A stretch of 15,088 nucleotides of DNA from an uncultured Clostridia bacterium (GTDB lineage: Bacteria > Bacillota > Clostridia > Oscillospirales > Oscillospiraceae), in the NCBI GenBank assembly GCA_947169005.1, contig CAMVOG010000023.1, positions 1 through 15,088 of the forward strand. The letters are read 5' to 3'. The notes under the pieces were generated by a model, which searched no databases, was not told the origin of the DNA, and saw only the letters and a list, made by a program, of their open reading frames with translations. The first letter of the stretch is position 1; every line of letters begins with the position of its first letter. Shown piece after piece: positions 13,846 through 15,088 of this stretch. The translations under genes were made by a program, and so were the position numbers.

Positions 13846-14768
13846 TCCTTTCCACCTCCCAGGGGATCGACCTTTTTAATGGCCCCCACGCCCCGGGACA
13901 GGCCGCGCTTTTTATAGCGCTCGCCCCAGTTCCCGGCGGGGCAGTAGACCTGGCACTTGCCGCAGTGCCAGGATTCGGTGTGCTGCAGGCCCGCCTCGGA
14001 GATGGGCATGGAGGCCTGGACCTTCGCCAGCTCCTCAAAGCTCATATCCAGCTTGTCCGTATAATCCGCCTTGCCGTTGAGCCCCTTGGTCATGGCGTAT
14101 TCGGCCACGAGGCAGCGGACCATGTCGATCCGGCAGTAGTCGTAGCTTTTGCCGCCCATGCTCACATGCTTTGGCTCCCCCTCCCCGGGCTTGCTGAGGG
14201 CCTGCACCGGGCAGACCTTCGTACAGATGCCGCATTTCTCCGGGTCGCAGAGACGCGGCCCGTCGTACATGGGGTCCGGCTCCAGCTCCGCCGTGGTCAG
14301 CACCACGCCGAAGCGCTGGCGGGGGCCGAACTCCGGCGTCAGCACGATGCCGAGCCAGCCGAACTCCCCCAGCCCCGCCGCCACGGCGCTGTGGCGCAGG
14401 CTGATCTGGGCCCCGTTGGTCATGGGCCCGGTGGAAAGGGGCGTCGCCACCTCGTCCAGCTCATGCTCAATGTAATTGGCCAGGGCGTAGCAAACGTAGG
14501 TCAGCTCAAAATTGGGCAGCATGGTATAGCCGTAGGTGCCCCAAAGGCCCTTCATGCCGTACATGTCGTCCTCATAGGCGCGGAAATTGGCCTGCACGAC
14601 CCCGTCCAGCAGGCGTTTGGCCACCACGATGACCGAGCGGCAGCCGGGCAGCAGCTCCGTGGGGTGCCGCCCCGGCGGGGACTCTGCGAAGCGGTCAATC
14701 CCCGCGACGCCGCAAAGGTCCATCCCCAGCTTCTTCGCCAGGTCCTTGATCTCTTGCTTGCGATCCAT
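13842..14768 (-). CDS. QueG/reductive-dehalogenase-like 4Fe-4S protein
   Basis: A 308-residue cytosolic iron-sulfur protein. Ferredoxin motifs are C174, C179, C182, C186-P and C269, C272, C276-P, sufficient for two [4Fe-4S] clusters with a further Cys (C212 or C219). The middle 'RHSAVAAGLGEFGWLGIVLT' and 'PEFGPRQRFGVVLTTAEL' matches the cobalamin-binding core shared by epoxyqueuosine reductase QueG and respiratory reductive dehalogenases. There is no Tat signal or membrane anchor. QueG proper is longer and carries HEAT repeats, so I do not call it QueG. It probably is a corrinoid- or Fe-S-dependent reductase or reductive activator. AAGGAGA precedes the ATG. It is the first gene of a coupled pair with the URO-D-like protein. 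Confidence 0.82.
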   Translation of the reverse strand: MDRKQEIKDLAKKLGMDLCGVAGIDRFAESPPGRHPTELLPGCRSVIVVAKRLLDGVVQANFRAYEDDMYGMKGLWGTYGYTMLPNFELTYVCYALANYIEHELDEVATPLSTGPMTNGAQISLRHSAVAAGLGEFGWLGIVLTPEFGPRQRFGVVLTTAELEPDPMYDGPRLCDPEKCGICTKVCPVQALSKPGEGEPKHVSMGGKSYDYCRIDMVRCLVAEYAMTKGLNGKADYTDKLDMSFEELAKVQASMPISEAGLQHTESWHCGKCQVYCPAGNWGERYKKRGLSRGVGAIKKVDPLGGGKE

Positions 14769-14821
14769 CTTCTCTCTCCTTTTCTTCTGTTCGTCGGGCT
14801 GGTTTCGGGCTTCTTTGGCTT

Positions 14822-14982
14822 TATACTAAACTCCCATAGAACCATTTTAATCTATTCCGGCAGAAATCGTGCCATACGTCGTTGTCGTCCTTGCCGGGCG
14901 CCGGCCCGCCTGCGTCCTCCGCCTCGTCTGGCGCAATTTCTGCTCGGAATATTTTTCAACTTTTCTATGGGAGTTCAGTATA
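14822..14982. mobile_element. MITE-like 161-bp inverted-repeat element
   Basis: The left end TATACTAAACTCCCATAGAA (14822-14841) is the reverse complement of 14963-14982 at 19 of 20 positions. The arms continue to pair: ATTCCGGCAGAAAT (14854-14867) answers 14936-14950 with one extra base, and the centre GCCGGGCGCCGGC (14893-14905) is itself palindromic. Flanks are T-T and A-A next to the terminal TA, which would fit TA-targeting (IS630/mariner-like) insertion, but that is a guess. No transposase is present. The left end lies 54 bp upstream of the QueG/RdhA-like gene, so the element may carry part of its promoter (TATAAA at 14825-14820 on the minus strand, no good -35). No gene is seen in this 320-bp stretch. 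Confidence 0.75.
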
Positions 14983-15009
14983 ATCATACGCTTGATTGCT
15001 GTTTCCGTC

Positions 15010-15065
15010 AACATAAAACGCTCCCCCCGCGGGAAGCGGCCTGTTCCGCTTCTCACAGGGGGAGC
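15010..15065 (-). terminator. Rho-independent terminator of a minus-strand gene outside the window
   Basis: On the minus strand GCTCCCCC (15065-15058) pairs with GGGGGAGC (15027-15020), enclosing an internal loop and a perfect GAAGCGG/CCGCTTC stem (15052-15046 with 15039-15033). It is followed by GTTTTATG. The plus-strand side lacks a T-tract. It most likely ends a gene to the right of this window. Confidence 0.65.
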
Positions 15066-15088
15066 CTTGTCTTGTATGGGGTCAATAG

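Noticed and set aside
12808..13917. Plus-strand open frame of 369 codons opposite the URO-D-like gene
   Set aside because: It starts inside the terminator hairpin and is antisense to a protein with clear URO-D motifs.
13842..14768. Considered as QueG, the epoxyqueuosine reductase of tRNA modification
   Set aside because: The core and Fe-S motifs are related, but the 'GLGEFGWLGIVLTPEFGPR' segment is closer to reductive-dehalogenase-type proteins, the HEAT-repeat end is missing, and no queuosine genes are nearby.
14847..15056. Minus-strand open frame of 69 codons in the right intergenic region
   Set aside because: It lies across the MITE-like element and the terminator hairpin, has no convincing ribosome site, and its Arg/Thr-rich end is the translation of the inverted-repeat arm.

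Overview
This is a 15.1-kb chromosomal stretch from a GC-rich, anaerobic, low-redox Firmicute, most likely a gut-type Clostridia of the Oscillospiraceae kind. That placement is an inference. It rests on strong Shine-Dalgarno sites and Rho-independent terminators, a perfect CIRCE/HrcA operator, a VanW-domain exported protein, BspA-type leucine-rich repeats with a dockerin, oxygen-sensitive-looking Fe-S and corrinoid-type enzymes, and intergenic repeats of a kind I associate with that group. No rRNA, tRNA, phage, CRISPR array or transposase gene is visible.

Layout, left to right. (1) 85-2649 (-): a secreted BspA/beta-helix/dockerin protein with its own TTGCAT-17-TATAAT promoter. (2) 2650-3161: a gene-free repeat mosaic holding a 16-copy heptamer array, an 89-bp inverted-repeat element and a GC-rich two-part hairpin, then the promoter of the next operon. 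(3) 3162-4977 (+): a MATE efflux transporter overlapping a small HExxH membrane protein, closed by a terminator. (4) 5024-5710: CIRCE operator, tandem promoter candidates, a 5' leader that can fold as a fourU-like RNA thermometer, an Hsp20 gene and a strong terminator shared with the next convergent unit. (5) 5711-6432 (-): a RelE/ParE-type toxin-antitoxin pair with promoter and palindromic operator. (6) 6440-8568 (-): an operon of a zinc alcohol dehydrogenase, a PrsW-type membrane protease and a four-cysteine HMA-like small protein. (7) 8593-9525 (+): a divergently transcribed sirtuin whose catalytic His is replaced by Gln, as in the SirTM (ADP-ribosylating) class. (8) 9562-12799 (+): hemW, then a VanW-domain envelope protein with a C-terminal EQPPVE hexapeptide tail, ended by a terminator shared with the convergent operon. 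(9) 12853-14768 (-): a translationally coupled pair, a QueG/RdhA-like Fe-S protein followed by a uroporphyrinogen-decarboxylase-like (MtaA-type) protein. (10) 14769-15088: a 161-bp MITE-like inverted-repeat element just upstream of that pair, then a terminator for a minus-strand gene outside the window.

The best candidates for something undescribed are the QueG/RdhA-like plus URO-D-like pair (a possible corrinoid-dependent enzyme unit without its own corrinoid protein), the orphan SirTM-like sirtuin with no macrodomain, GcvH-L or LplA partner beside it, the HExxH membrane protein overlapping a MATE pump, and the double heat control (CIRCE plus candidate thermometer) of Hsp20. Most other genes are ordinary housekeeping or accessory functions.
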